64,000 nt of DNA from Bacillus sp. (in: firmicutes) (GCA_031180805.1 JAPSLL010000011.1:39860-103859), one strand, 5' to 3'; counted from the first letter of the stretch, positions 53,831 to 62,882 are shown. Program-made: numbers and translations. The notes: generated by a model not told the origin, from the sequence alone.

Positions 53831-55465
53831 TTACTGCCTCCCCATCGTTGGTGGAATTTCATCGCCGTCAACGATTACTTCTACAACAACTGGCTTGTTT
53901 GTATCTGCAATCGTTTGTAAGGCTTGGTGCAGGGCAATTTGTAAATCGTTAGGATTAAAGCATTTAAAGGATTGGAGACCCATTGACTCTGCAAAGGCTG
54001 CTACATCAAGCGGTGTTTCAAATACTGCTCCAATCGACTTTCCAATCATTTTCCGCATTCCCTTTTCAACCATATCTAATCTACCGTTATTTAATACGAT
54101 AAATAATACAGGAGATTGATAGTTTAATGCAGTAGAAATTTCTGTTCCATGCATGAACATACAACCATCACCAGCTAAACAGACAATCGTTTTATCTGGA
54201 GCAGCTAGCTTAGCGCCAATTGAATATCCGATAGCATGTCCCATTGCACCGAAAACATCGTCGAAGAAAAACGTACCTGGTGTATAAATATCAAAATATT
54301 TTATACCAAAAAAGGTATGACTTCCATCATCGCCAAAAATAATTGCGTCGTCAGGAAGGGAATTTCTAACGACCTTTAGTGTTGTTTCTGCAGTCATTCG
54401 TTCCTCAGCAGAGTTATTTTCCACTTGATTTAGCTGCTTAGGCTTTATAAATTCATTGTGCTCAGTTGGGGAAACATCCTTTAGGATTGCCTGCAAATTA
54501 GAGCGGATGTCACCAAGAACTGGTGTTGTTGGGACATTGAGCGTTTTTGCCATAAAGGTTGGATCGTAATCAAAGTGGATTATTGACTTTGGATACATTT
54601 CCTTTGATAATCCCGCAACTGACATATCACTTAATTTTGTGCCGATGACGATTAGTTGATCGACACCTTGTTTAAGATAATCACTTGCTTCTTGCGTACC
54701 TCCTAATCCGAAGGCGCCAAGAGAATGTGTGTGGTTGGAAATAAACGTCCCTTTTCCACCAGGAGTTGTTATAACAGGGATGCTCCAATGCTCAGCTAAT
54801 AAACGAACTTCTTCATAAGCCTTACTTGAATGAACACCTTTTCCTAAAAACAATAGAGGGCGTTTTGCTGAATTTAATAATTCCACAACTTCGTCGATAT
54901 GTGGTGACACCATCTCGTTTGACTCTGGTAGGTCAAGATCAAATGGTTCAATTTCTTCGAGCATGATATCGAACGCTATCGATAAATGTACAGGACCTTT
55001 TACTCCTGTTAATGCTTTTTCGAGTGCATGCTGTAAGTAGATTTTCAGCATATCACCGCGTTCGACTCTTGCGCTAAACTTCGTAACAGGCTTAAACATT
55101 TCCGCTAAATCTGTACCAAAGATAGAAGAATCCTGCCCTAATGCTTTACCAGTATCCTTTAACCCCGGATGACCAGTAATAATCAAAAGTGGAATATTTG
55201 ATGATTTTGCTTGTCCTGCAGCAGTAAGCAAGTTTGTACCACCTGGACCAGAGGTGCCAAGCGCAACACCGATTTTTTGATTCATCATTGAATAGCCTGT
55301 CGCTTCAAAGCCTGCCCCTGATTCATGCTTGCTGAGAACAAATTCAATATCATGCTTGTCCGTAGCAAAAATTAAAGGAGACACTGCTTTTCCTGGTATA
55401 CCAAAAATATGGTTAATTCCCCATCTTTTAAAATTTCTGACTAATACTGATGCACATGATTCCAT
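53831..55465 (-). CDS. Thiamine-pyrophosphate-dependent enzyme of the acetolactate synthase/benzoylformate decarboxylase superfamily
   Basis: This 544-residue enzyme has the three domains of the family. The PYR domain carries FGIPGKAVSPLI, the catalytic Glu in SKHESGAGFEATGY and GTSGPGGTNLLTA; the central domain has GKGVHSSKA; and the PP domain has the TPP motif AGDGCMF...VLNN with GAMGHAIGYSIGAKL. The exact reaction is open: it resembles acetolactate synthase-like proteins but no regulatory subunit is near. GGGGAGGAG selects the ATG at 55465 instead of the upstream in-frame codon. It is paired with the CMD-family gene, and the GGDEF-EAL gene ends 43 bp upstream of its start. Confidence 0.85.
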   Translation of the reverse strand: MESCASVLVRNFKRWGINHIFGIPGKAVSPLIFATDKHDIEFVLSKHESGAGFEATGYSMMNQKIGVALGTSGPGGTNLLTAAGQAKSSNIPLLIITGHPGLKDTGKALGQDSSIFGTDLAEMFKPVTKFSARVERGDMLKIYLQHALEKALTGVKGPVHLSIAFDIMLEEIEPFDLDLPESNEMVSPHIDEVVELLNSAKRPLLFLGKGVHSSKAYEEVRLLAEHWSIPVITTPGGKGTFISNHTHSLGAFGLGGTQEASDYLKQGVDQLIVIGTKLSDMSVAGLSKEMYPKSIIHFDYDPTFMAKTLNVPTTPVLGDIRSNLQAILKDVSPTEHNEFIKPKQLNQVENNSAEERMTAETTLKVVRNSLPDDAIIFGDDGSHTFFGIKYFDIYTPGTFFFDDVFGAMGHAIGYSIGAKLAAPDKTIVCLAGDGCMFMHGTEISTALNYQSPVLFIVLNNGRLDMVEKGMRKMIGKSIGAVFETPLDVAAFAESMGLQSFKCFNPNDLQIALHQALQTIADTNKPVVVEVIVDGDEIPPTMGRQ

Positions 55466-55508
55466 TGTTAAAGTTTCTCCTCCCCATTTTCTCTCTCTTT
55501 TTTGATAG

Positions 55509-57725
55509 TTATGAAAGAAACCCCTGCTCAATTAGGCTAGCTGTAAGTGGTTTACTAAAAATATACCCTTGGATGTGATCGCAATTGTTTTTCTTTAAAA
55601 ATTGCAATTGTTCGTTTGTCTCAACCCCCTCTGCAATGACTTGAAGATTAAGATTATGCGCTAATGTAATGATGGCTTTTACGATATTTGCATCATTTGC
55701 ATCATCATTTATATCCCTGACAAATGATTTATCGATTTTTAAATAATCGATAGGGAATTTCTTTAAATAACTAAGGGAGCTATAGCCTGTTCCAAAGTCA
55801 TCGATGCTAATTCCAACACCAATCCCTTTCAATTGTTCAAGGACATTTAAGGAATAATCAAAATCCATTGCCATTGACTCAGTTATCTCTAATACTAAGT
55901 ATCTAGGATCAAGCTTGGTTTTGTCTAATACTTTTTTCATAAATTCTACCAAATTTTGCTTTAAAAATTGTTGAGTAGAGAGATTAACAGAGACTTTAAT
56001 TGACTTTAGTCCAGAATCTTGCCATTTTTTGTTTTGTAAGCAGGCATGCTCAACTACCCACTCACCAATCTGAATAATCAATCCTGTTTCTTCAGCTAAT
56101 TGAATGAATTTATCGGGATAAATAATCCCTAATTTAGGATGATTCCAACGAATTAATGCCTCAACACCTACTAATTCTCCTGTTTTAGAGCAAATTTGTG
56201 GTTGGTATTGGAGGAAAAATTCATTTTCATTTAATGCCCTTTTAAGGTCAGACTCAAGGGTTATTTTCTCAGTTAAAAGATGAATTAACTCATCTGTATA
56301 AATGGCATACCCATTTTTTCCTTGTTCCTTCGCTTGATACATTGCGTTATCAGCATAAATCATAAATTCCTCAAGATTTAGTGGATAATCTGGATATATG
56401 GCAATACCGATACTTACAGAAGTATGTATTTCAATCGATTTAAGGCGAAACGGCTTTGAAAATTTCGCCAATATACTATCAGCTAATTTAGTGATTTCCT
56501 GCTGACTTTTAAAATTAGTGATGGTGATAATGAATTCATCTCCACCCATCCGTGCTAATTGAATATTCTCGCTTATACAGCTTGATAATCTTTTCGCTAC
56601 CTCTTTTAGAAGGTGATCACCTTTTGAATGACCGAAAGTATCATTGATGACCTTGAAGCGATCTAAGTCTAAATATAAGACAGCTAACGGCTGCTTTTTC
56701 TTTTTGTTCGCTTTAATAAATGCTTGTAGCTCTTTTTGAAAATATCGTCTATTTGGTAAATTTGTGAGGTCATCATGATAGGCTAAATAATTATATTTTT
56801 CTTCTATTAAATAGCGGTCAGTAATATCCCTAAATTGACCAAAGGCACCAATAACACGAGCGTTTTCATAAATAGGTTGTGCATCAAATAAACAAACAAT
56901 AAGGTTGCCTTTTTTACCGGTATATTTTAGTTCAACATTTTCAAATTTTTCTTCATATTGTAATACTCGTTTGAAGTATTCGCCGGTTATACCTGATTCG
57001 TAAATACATCTTCCAATTACCTCATTTTTATAAAAAGGAGAGATTTCTTCAGCGAAATCATTAAATTCAGTTGTAATCCCTTTTTCATCGGTAATCACAA
57101 TTCCATTACGTGTTCTGCTGAGCATAATTTGATTCATAATATTTAGCTTTCTATTTTGCTTTCTTAATAGCAGCTCTCGTTCAATTGAATCAACAACATG
57201 TGCGAGCATTGTAAGGAAAAGGGGATTTTGAAGGGCAATTGGCATCATTAAACAAACGCTGCCTAATAAGCTATTTTCATCTGTATAATGAAACGCAGCA
57301 CCGTAACATGCAATTCCATGGAGAAATGAATGGAAATGGTCTTCACCAATTAATCGAATTGGATGTTTTTGCTGTAAAGCGAGGCTAATTACATTCGTCC
57401 CAGTGTCTTCTTGTGTAAATAGACTGCCGATTTGAATGCCGAATTGCTCGACAGTTGATTTAATCGTTTCATCGCCGACCATTTCCAACAAGAATCCTTT
57501 CTCATCAGAAATGACGATTAAGATAGGAGTGCCTTTCAGTGAATCCAAAAGCTTTTTGGAGAAAAAACTAACAACAGATAAAATCTCACTGTATGACTTT
57601 CTCTTACTAGCTAGTTCTAGTTTGGTCATCTTCACCTTCGGACTTGCTATAATATCGGGATCCATACCACGTTCTCGACATAATTGCTTTGATTCAGTTA
57701 TATAGTAGGGTTCTTTTTCATTCAT
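55509..57725 (-). CDS. GAF-PAS-GGDEF-EAL c-di-GMP signalling protein
   Basis: The 738-residue soluble protein has an N-terminal GAF-like domain (about 40-190) that resembles the sensor part of AcoR-type activators, including the ITESKQLCRERGMDP start. A PAS domain (205-305) follows, then a GGDEF domain with intact GGDEF (394-398) and an EAL domain with EALIRW (522), ITES, DDFGTGYSSL and EGVE. Both catalytic sites look complete; the RxxD inhibitory site before GGDEF is missing. It can therefore make and break c-di-GMP in response to a cytosolic ligand. No membrane segment is present. Confidence 0.92.
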   Translation of the reverse strand: MNEKEPYYITESKQLCRERGMDPDIIASPKVKMTKLELASKRKSYSEILSVVSFFSKKLLDSLKGTPILIVISDEKGFLLEMVGDETIKSTVEQFGIQIGSLFTQEDTGTNVISLALQQKHPIRLIGEDHFHSFLHGIACYGAAFHYTDENSLLGSVCLMMPIALQNPLFLTMLAHVVDSIERELLLRKQNRKLNIMNQIMLSRTRNGIVITDEKGITTEFNDFAEEISPFYKNEVIGRCIYESGITGEYFKRVLQYEEKFENVELKYTGKKGNLIVCLFDAQPIYENARVIGAFGQFRDITDRYLIEEKYNYLAYHDDLTNLPNRRYFQKELQAFIKANKKKKQPLAVLYLDLDRFKVINDTFGHSKGDHLLKEVAKRLSSCISENIQLARMGGDEFIITITNFKSQQEITKLADSILAKFSKPFRLKSIEIHTSVSIGIAIYPDYPLNLEEFMIYADNAMYQAKEQGKNGYAIYTDELIHLLTEKITLESDLKRALNENEFFLQYQPQICSKTGELVGVEALIRWNHPKLGIIYPDKFIQLAEETGLIIQIGEWVVEHACLQNKKWQDSGLKSIKVSVNLSTQQFLKQNLVEFMKKVLDKTKLDPRYLVLEITESMAMDFDYSLNVLEQLKGIGVGISIDDFGTGYSSLSYLKKFPIDYLKIDKSFVRDINDDANDANIVKAIITLAHNLNLQVIAEGVETNEQLQFLKKNNCDHIQGYIFSKPLTASLIEQGFLS

Positions 57726-58040
57726 TAAACAGCACCTCTAAAGTATGTACTAATCCTAATTATTTTTATTTATATTACAATTAGCGTTTAAACGTGGAAA
57801 AGCGAGTTCCCATCGAGAAGCTTAATGAGAGGATATCGTTCGATCTATACGATTTAATATGATATTGGTGATTATTTTTCTCGGCTTTTTCCAAGAATAT
57901 TCGAGCTGTAGAACATATTACGACGAATAATAAAAGACCAATCATTATAGGTTGGTCTTAAATTATGGTAAAAACAAGCCCTTACTAGTATTATGTTAGA
58001 ATCAAGAGATTGTGTAAAGGCTTTTACGGTGTTTTTTTAG
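57726..58040. other. Intergenic region between the GGDEF-EAL gene and tatC
   Basis: No gene is seen. It holds the tatC-side terminator (57932-57961) and should hold the promoter of the GGDEF-EAL gene, which I cannot place. Confidence 0.45.
57932..57961 (-). terminator. Rho-independent terminator downstream of tatC
   Basis: AAGACCAA pairs with TTGGTCTT across a short loop; on the minus strand it is followed by TTATTATT. It lies about 80 bp after the tatC stop. Confidence 0.65.
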
Positions 58041-58784
58041 CTATATTTGTTCAAAATTCGACAAATCTTGAGCATTTGATTTTAGCTTCTTTCTGAAGAC
58101 AACTTTGCTTAATGTAATACTTAACTCGTACAATAGCAGTAAAGGTATAATAACTAGAACATCAGATATAAAATCTGGAGGGGTAATAAACACTGAAACA
58201 ATTACTAAGACGAAGTAGGAGATTTTTCTTGCTTTAACAAGTTTGAGAGGATTGATGATTCCTAATTTTGTAAGGAACATCACGACAGCTGGCATTTCAA
58301 ATAAAAATCCAAAGGGTAATGTTAAGTTCAACATAAATTTAAAATATTTTTCCGCAGTAAAAAAGGTTGCAAATTGATCTCCAATAAGGCCTGTTAAAAA
58401 GGAAAGAACAATTGGAAATAAAATGAAATATCCGAATGCGATCCCAAAAAGAAAAAGAAAAAATAATCCAGGGATAAAGGCTAAGGAGATTTTTTGCTCT
58501 GAATGAGTAAGGGCTGGCTTAACAAATCTCCAAATTTGATATGCAGCTACAGGAATCGTACAAGCTATTGCTGTTACACCAGCAATCACCATATAAATCC
58601 AAATAATATCTCCAGGACCAAGCAATGCAAGCTTTCCAGACAAGTCCTTTACTAAAAATTGATATATATCCTGTACAAAAACGAAACCTAGGATAAAGAA
58701 AAGAATGAAGGTAACTCCAGTAATAATAATTCTCTTTCGTAATTCTTCTAAATGATCGGTGAACTTCAATTTTGTCTGATCCAT
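58041..58784 (-). CDS. tatC: Twin-arginine translocase subunit TatC
   Basis: This 247-residue protein has six membrane helices, with the TatC hallmarks LKFTDHLEELRKRIIITG at the start, KPALTHSEQ, and LPFGFLFEMPAVVMFLTKLG with the conserved Glu in the third loop. It binds the twin-Arg signal peptide. It is encoded with tatA downstream of phoX, on the same strand, which marks it as the partner translocase of the PhoX phosphatase, like TatCd with PhoD in B. subtilis. Confidence 0.95.
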   Translation of the reverse strand: MDQTKLKFTDHLEELRKRIIITGVTFILFFILGFVFVQDIYQFLVKDLSGKLALLGPGDIIWIYMVIAGVTAIACTIPVAAYQIWRFVKPALTHSEQKISLAFIPGLFFLFLFGIAFGYFILFPIVLSFLTGLIGDQFATFFTAEKYFKFMLNLTLPFGFLFEMPAVVMFLTKLGIINPLKLVKARKISYFVLVIVSVFITPPDFISDVLVIIPLLLLYELSITLSKVVFRKKLKSNAQDLSNFEQI

Positions 58785-58912
58785 AACATGTACTCCTTTA
58801 TTAATAGAAGAACGATATAAGCACTTTTAACTTGTTGCCTCTATATGAATAAGGCTTAGTTGTCCATTTTACATCGTTCGATTTCTGATTGCTTAGCACC
58901 TGTTAGTCATAA

Positions 58913-58949
58913 GCGGCACAAGAATAAACTACTTATATTCTTGTGCCGC
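58913..58949. repeat. Hairpin between tatA and tatC
   Basis: A 14-bp stem (GCGGCACAAGAATA with its complement) and a 9-nt loop lie between tatA and tatC. The T-run follows only on the plus side, so on the transcribed minus strand it may act as an attenuator or RNA-stability element rather than a full terminator. Confidence 0.6.
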
Positions 58950-58986
58950 ATTTTTGTCCTAGGGTCAGCAAGCTACTTCGCTCTTA

Positions 58987-59211
58987 TTAACTACCCGTTT
59001 TTGTTTCGGATTTCTCAAGCTTGACTACTTCTGCTTTTTCGTTGTTTTTTTTCTGTTCGCTATCACCGTTTACTAAATCATTCGTCGCCTTTTTAAATTC
59101 CTTAAGTGTATTTCCGAACGCACGCCCAATTTCCGGTAATTTGGATGGCCCAAATATAATGAGGGCGATGACAAGAATGAGTATTAGACCTGGTATTCCA
59201 ACGTTTGGCAC
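58987..59211 (-). CDS. tatA: Twin-arginine translocase subunit TatA
   Basis: The 74-residue protein has one N-terminal helix ([15 protein letters not shown]), the [14 protein letters not shown] hinge, an amphipathic helix ([16 protein letters not shown]) and a charged tail. It forms the pore of the Tat system with TatC. The start codon is GTG, preceded by AAGGGGGT. It lies between phoX and tatC. Confidence 0.95.
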   Translation of the reverse strand: MPNVGIPGLILILVIALIIFGPSKLPEIGRAFGNTLKEFKKATNDLVNGDSEQKKNNEKAEVVKLEKSETKTGS

Positions 59212-59384
59212 GATAGAACCCCCTTAGCTAAGATAGATTTTGCTTCATAATTAGTCTTGATTAGAGTAGATATTGCTCGGGTCACTTGCCCTATGAACGG
59301 CATCGTATTGGAATTCAAGGTAAACCCCTTTTATTCTTATACGTTTAATAGCTGAAGGCTAAGCAATGAGCTTGTTTTTTCTTA

Positions 59385-60815
59385 TTAAATGATAGGCATT
59401 CCATGACGCTCAAGTGCAGCTGCTTCTAAGATAGACATTCCTTGCTCATCAGCAAATGCTGTTAGCTTATCTGATACAGCTGGTGCTAGACTAGCAGGTG
59501 GTGCTGCATGGCCCATTGCCCGTTGGCGCGCTACATTGCGACGAGCAAATGGACCCCAAATCGCAAATGTAATACCAGGTGTTTGCATATTGACAAAAAG
59601 CGTCTTTCCATCAGGAGAGAAGGTAGGACCAGCAAACTCTGAACCATTCATTCGATTTTCTGCAAATGTATAAATATTTCCTTCAGGAGTTAAACCAACG
59701 ATACGGTCGTTTCCACCACCGTCTTCGGCAATCCAAAGATCTCCCCAAGGAGCGATCGTAATGTTATCAGGCATTTCTAATTCATTTTGTGATGTTGATT
59801 CGTAGAAGAGCTCCAATGTATTTGTCGCAGGGAAGTAACGATAAACGCGACCAAGTGCTTTACCACCTGCACTAGTATCATCAAACCAAAATGTTCCAGC
59901 AGAGAAGTAGGCACCTTCTAAACGGCTAAATTGTATACAGCCTAAATCCTTTGCATCCTGCTGAGCTCGCTCTGGATTTAACTGTTTCCAAACGATCCCG
60001 AATTTTTGCCCACTATTTAACTGGCTTGGAGAGGTTGTAGAAATTTCATCAATCGCTGCAGCCTCTAAAATTCCACCTTTTTGAAGGGAACCTAGCTTTT
60101 GACTGCGATCGTGTGGAGTGAATCGATAGAGAAAGCTTGGACTGCTATCTTCTGTTAAATACCAAATACCTGTTGTTGGATCAACGGCACATGCTTCATG
60201 TGAAAAATACCCCATATCGCGAATTGGTGTTTTTGACATTTCATTTTCCGGATCAAGTGGATTTACTTCAAAAACAAAGCCGTGGCCCAAATCACGTGTT
60301 TCCTCACATGTTAACCAAGTACCCCAAGTAGAAGGACCGCCAGCACAATTTCGAATCGTTCCAGAATTGGTAACATATTCATCGATAACATTTCTGTTTT
60401 CATCAACAATCAGTGCTGTTGTACCGCCAGCAGCCCCTTTGCTCCAAGGGTTTTTTCCATTAACAGGATATTGAGAGTTTGTCCCATTTTCGTGGTTGCG
60501 AACAAGGATCGTTGTGTTCTTTTCACCCTTAAATGCAGCCATACCATCAAATAAAGCTGGAATTAAGTCCCCATTTGGCATTCTTTCACCAGTTTGAGAA
60601 ATAATCTTATAATGAAAGCCTCTTGGTAAATCGAGGATTCCATTCGGATCCTTTACGAGTGGTCCATACCCAGTAAAGCCACTAGTTGCGGCAACCCCTT
60701 CTTTTGCCCCGGTAAGTGATAATAATCCAGTGGTACCTAAAGTCAATGCAACTGTACCTAATCCGCCAACCTTCAGGAAGTCACGCCTGTTTAAGCCATC
60801 TTTTCCAATATTCAT
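59385..60815 (-). CDS. phoX: PhoX-family (DUF839) alkaline phosphatase, Tat-exported
   Basis: This 476-residue protein has a twin-arginine signal (NRRDFLKVGG, then a hydrophobic stretch to about residue 43). The mature part is the PhoX propeller: GYGPLVKDPNG, LVRNHENG, GGTTALIVD, WLTCEETRD with the Cys and Glu that bind the iron-calcium centre, GYFSHEAC, and MPDNITIAPWGDLWIAEDG. PhoX enzymes release phosphate from esters outside the cell. GGGAGGG before the ATG at 60815 selects this start over an upstream TTG. The genes for TatA and TatC follow on the same strand, and PhoP-box-like repeats precede it. Confidence 0.93.
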   Translation of the reverse strand: MNIGKDGLNRRDFLKVGGLGTVALTLGTTGLLSLTGAKEGVAATSGFTGYGPLVKDPNGILDLPRGFHYKIISQTGERMPNGDLIPALFDGMAAFKGEKNTTILVRNHENGTNSQYPVNGKNPWSKGAAGGTTALIVDENRNVIDEYVTNSGTIRNCAGGPSTWGTWLTCEETRDLGHGFVFEVNPLDPENEMSKTPIRDMGYFSHEACAVDPTTGIWYLTEDSSPSFLYRFTPHDRSQKLGSLQKGGILEAAAIDEISTTSPSQLNSGQKFGIVWKQLNPERAQQDAKDLGCIQFSRLEGAYFSAGTFWFDDTSAGGKALGRVYRYFPATNTLELFYESTSQNELEMPDNITIAPWGDLWIAEDGGGNDRIVGLTPEGNIYTFAENRMNGSEFAGPTFSPDGKTLFVNMQTPGITFAIWGPFARRNVARQRAMGHAAPPASLAPAVSDKLTAFADEQGMSILEAAALERHGMPII

Positions 60816-61542
60816 TCCCGTTTTCCCTCCCAATTTTGATTAGTAACGATGTACAAATCTATGAAACTTGTTCTACATGAAAAAGGTATCAGTTTACTAT
60901 AAAAATTCTGTTAAGCATAAGTAAATTTATTAAATGTGAGAAAAAATAATCTAAAAGTGGCTGTTTTAAAGAACAAAAAGGGAAAAATATGTGAGAAGGG
61001 TAAGTCTAAAGAATGAAAAATATGTCTATACACTGTAATAAAATAGAAGAGAAGGGTAAAAGTAATGCAAAAATAGTAACGAAATAGTACTAAAAAAGAT
61101 TAAGGGAATTATGAAGTCAATGTTAAAGAATACCTCATTTATTAATGTGAGAAACTAGTATTTATTTCGAATTCAATACATATTAAACATCTTGGGATTG
61201 CTAGATTTGTTAAGGATAGCTAGTGAGAAAAATCTACAAAATTTTTGTAAATCATACGTAAATTTGCATATTTTTCTTTACGGAAAATTAACGAAAAATA
61301 CCGGAAGCTGAGTTTTGAAGAGGAAAGAGAAGGAAATGAGAGATAATTGTTCTTTTTAACGAAAATATGTCGTGTTTTACGGTTTTTCTAGTTACCTTTA
61401 AATTTTCTATACTTCATGTGAGTTGTTCGTCGAATCGTAAAAATGTGGAAGGGAGGAGAGGTTAGCTCTTTTGGGTTCTAGTAAACAATGATAGTAGAGT
61501 TGGAAGTAGATTTGGTAACCAAATTTCTAGGAGGAGATAACA
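60816..61542. other. 727-bp divergent control region between phoX and the first TasA-like gene
   Basis: No gene is seen in this AT-rich stretch. It contains the phoX Pho-box-like repeats (60898-60925). There are two SinR-box-like sites: AAAGAAC (60968-60974, complement of GTTCTTT) and GTTCTTT (61349-61355). A possible -10 (TATACT, 61408-61413) lies about 130 bp before the TasA-like gene. GTGAGAA occurs several times (for example near 60936, 60992, 61147). Confidence 0.45.
60898..60925 (-). promoter_or_regulatory. Candidate Pho box upstream of phoX
   Basis: Read on the minus strand, three hexamers follow each other with exact 11-bp spacing: TTTACT, TTAACA and TTTATA. The PhoP consensus TT(A/C/T)A(C/T)A is met at 5, 6 and 6 positions. 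They lie about 85-110 bp before the phoX start. A good -10 is not obvious. Confidence 0.6.
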
Positions 61543-62124
61543 TTGAGTATTAAGAAAAATATTGTGACAGGTGTAGCAACGGCTGTTTTAGGCTTAGGAT
61601 TAATTGGTGGCGGAACATATGCGTATTTTAGTGATACAGTTTCAACTACTAATACGTTTGCAGCAGGAACATTAGATCTTTCTGTAGACCCAGAGGTAGT
61701 TATTGATGTTGAGGATTTAAGTCCAGGTAACTGGATGATTCGTGCATTCGATTTAGTCAATAACGGCTCACTTGATATTACACAAGTACTATTATCAACT
61801 AGCTATCAGGTTGAAGATGCAAAGGGCGATAATTCAGATGATTTCGGTAAACATATTCGTGTTAACTTCCTAGAAAACAGTGATAAATCTGAAGAAACTG
61901 GACCTAACGATATCATTTTCTCTACTACTCTCTATGATTTACAGAAGATGACACCAGATGCGGTAGAAAAGAAGGTAATTGGTTTTGATAATGAGATTAG
62001 TGGACTTCCAGCTGGAACAAAGGACACAATGTATGTTGAATTTGAATTTGTTGACAATGGAGAGGATCAAAACCAGTTCCAAGGGGATAAATTAAAGCTT
62101 AACTGGTCTTTTGAGGCAAGATAA
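61543..62124 (+). CDS. TasA/CalY-family (camelysin) matrix protein 1
   Basis: The 193-residue secreted protein has the SipW-type signal (MSIKKNIVTGVATAVLGLGL, then GGGTYAYFSDTVSTTNTFAAGTLDL), which defines TasA/CalY/camelysin. The mature part is a beta-sandwich with LVNNGSLDITQVLLST and EFEFVDNGEDQNQFQGDKL. In B. subtilis TasA makes the biofilm amyloid-type fibres; in B. cereus CalY has this role and was first described as a protease. The start codon is TTG, with TAGGAGGAG upstream. It opens a four-gene cluster that ends with the signal peptidase. Confidence 0.9.
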   Translation: MSIKKNIVTGVATAVLGLGLIGGGTYAYFSDTVSTTNTFAAGTLDLSVDPEVVIDVEDLSPGNWMIRAFDLVNNGSLDITQVLLSTSYQVEDAKGDNSDDFGKHIRVNFLENSDKSEETGPNDIIFSTTLYDLQKMTPDAVEKKVIGFDNEISGLPAGTKDTMYVEFEFVDNGEDQNQFQGDKLKLNWSFEAR

Positions 62125-62199
62125 TTGATTAATTCTTTTAGGAGCGATGAGGGGGAACCTCCCCCCTCCACTGTTATAAAATGCTGCCTGCTAATGCGA

Positions 62200-62250
62200 T
62201 AAGCCACTAAGAAATGGAAGAAACAGTCTCTTCAATTTCTTAGCGGCTTA
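62200..62250 (+). repeat. Long hairpin between the two TasA-like genes
   Basis: Two 22-nt arms (62200-62221 and 62229-62250, TAAGCC... with ...GGCTTA) pair at all but two positions around a 7-nt loop. No U-tract follows. A smaller G/C hairpin (GAGGGGG...CCCCCTC) lies at 62148-62168. They may end some transcripts or protect the upstream mRNA and so set the ratio of the two proteins. Confidence 0.7.
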
Positions 62251-62282
62251 TACTATAACATGAATATTTAGGAGGAGAACGT

Positions 62283-62846
62283 ATGGGTGTAAAAGGAAAA
62301 CTTTTAACAAGCGTTGCTATTGCCTTATGTGGACTAGGTCTTATTAGTGAAGGAACAACGGCTTATTTTCAAGATAAGGAGCCGACAACCAATACGTTTA
62401 CAACAGGTGTGCTTGAGCTTGGGATTAATAAACCAACGATTATTAATGTCAAAGGGATAGTACCGGGTGATACGGTTCATGGAAATTTTGAGCTGACAAA
62501 TGATGGGAGTGTCGATATGAAGGAAATACTCCTTCATTCTTCCTATGAGGTGATTGATAAGGGAGATCCTAATAACGGTGATGATTTAGGTGATCATCTT
62601 GTTGTTGAATATATTTACAAAGTGAATGAACGAAAAAATGTAGTCGTGCAAAAGAAGTTATCAGAGCTATCAGGAGAGCCGATTAAGGTGAGCGATGAAT
62701 TTCCATCTGAAAGCAAAGTAGAGAAATATGCAGTTCGTTTTAAATTTGTTGATAATGGGCAAAATCAAAATCACTTTCAAGAGGATGAGTTAAAGCTAAA
62801 ATGGGAATTTGAAGCTGTCCAACGGGATGGAGATTCTGATTTTTAA
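62283..62846 (+). CDS. TasA/CalY-family (camelysin) matrix protein 2
   Basis: This 187-residue paralogue of the preceding protein has the same signal type (GTTAYFQDKEPTTNTFTTGVLEL) and core (FELTNDGSVDMKEILLHSSY, RFKFVDNGQNQNHFQEDEL), but a more charged mature part. AGGAGGAGA precedes the ATG. Two diverged subunits in one operon suggest a two-component fibre, as for CalY/TasA in B. cereus. Confidence 0.88.
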   Translation: MGVKGKLLTSVAIALCGLGLISEGTTAYFQDKEPTTNTFTTGVLELGINKPTIINVKGIVPGDTVHGNFELTNDGSVDMKEILLHSSYEVIDKGDPNNGDDLGDHLVVEYIYKVNERKNVVVQKKLSELSGEPIKVSDEFPSESKVEKYAVRFKFVDNGQNQNHFQEDELKLKWEFEAVQRDGDSDF

Positions 62847-62882
62847 AAACGACATGGCAGCATAGAAAGGAGTGAAGGTATA

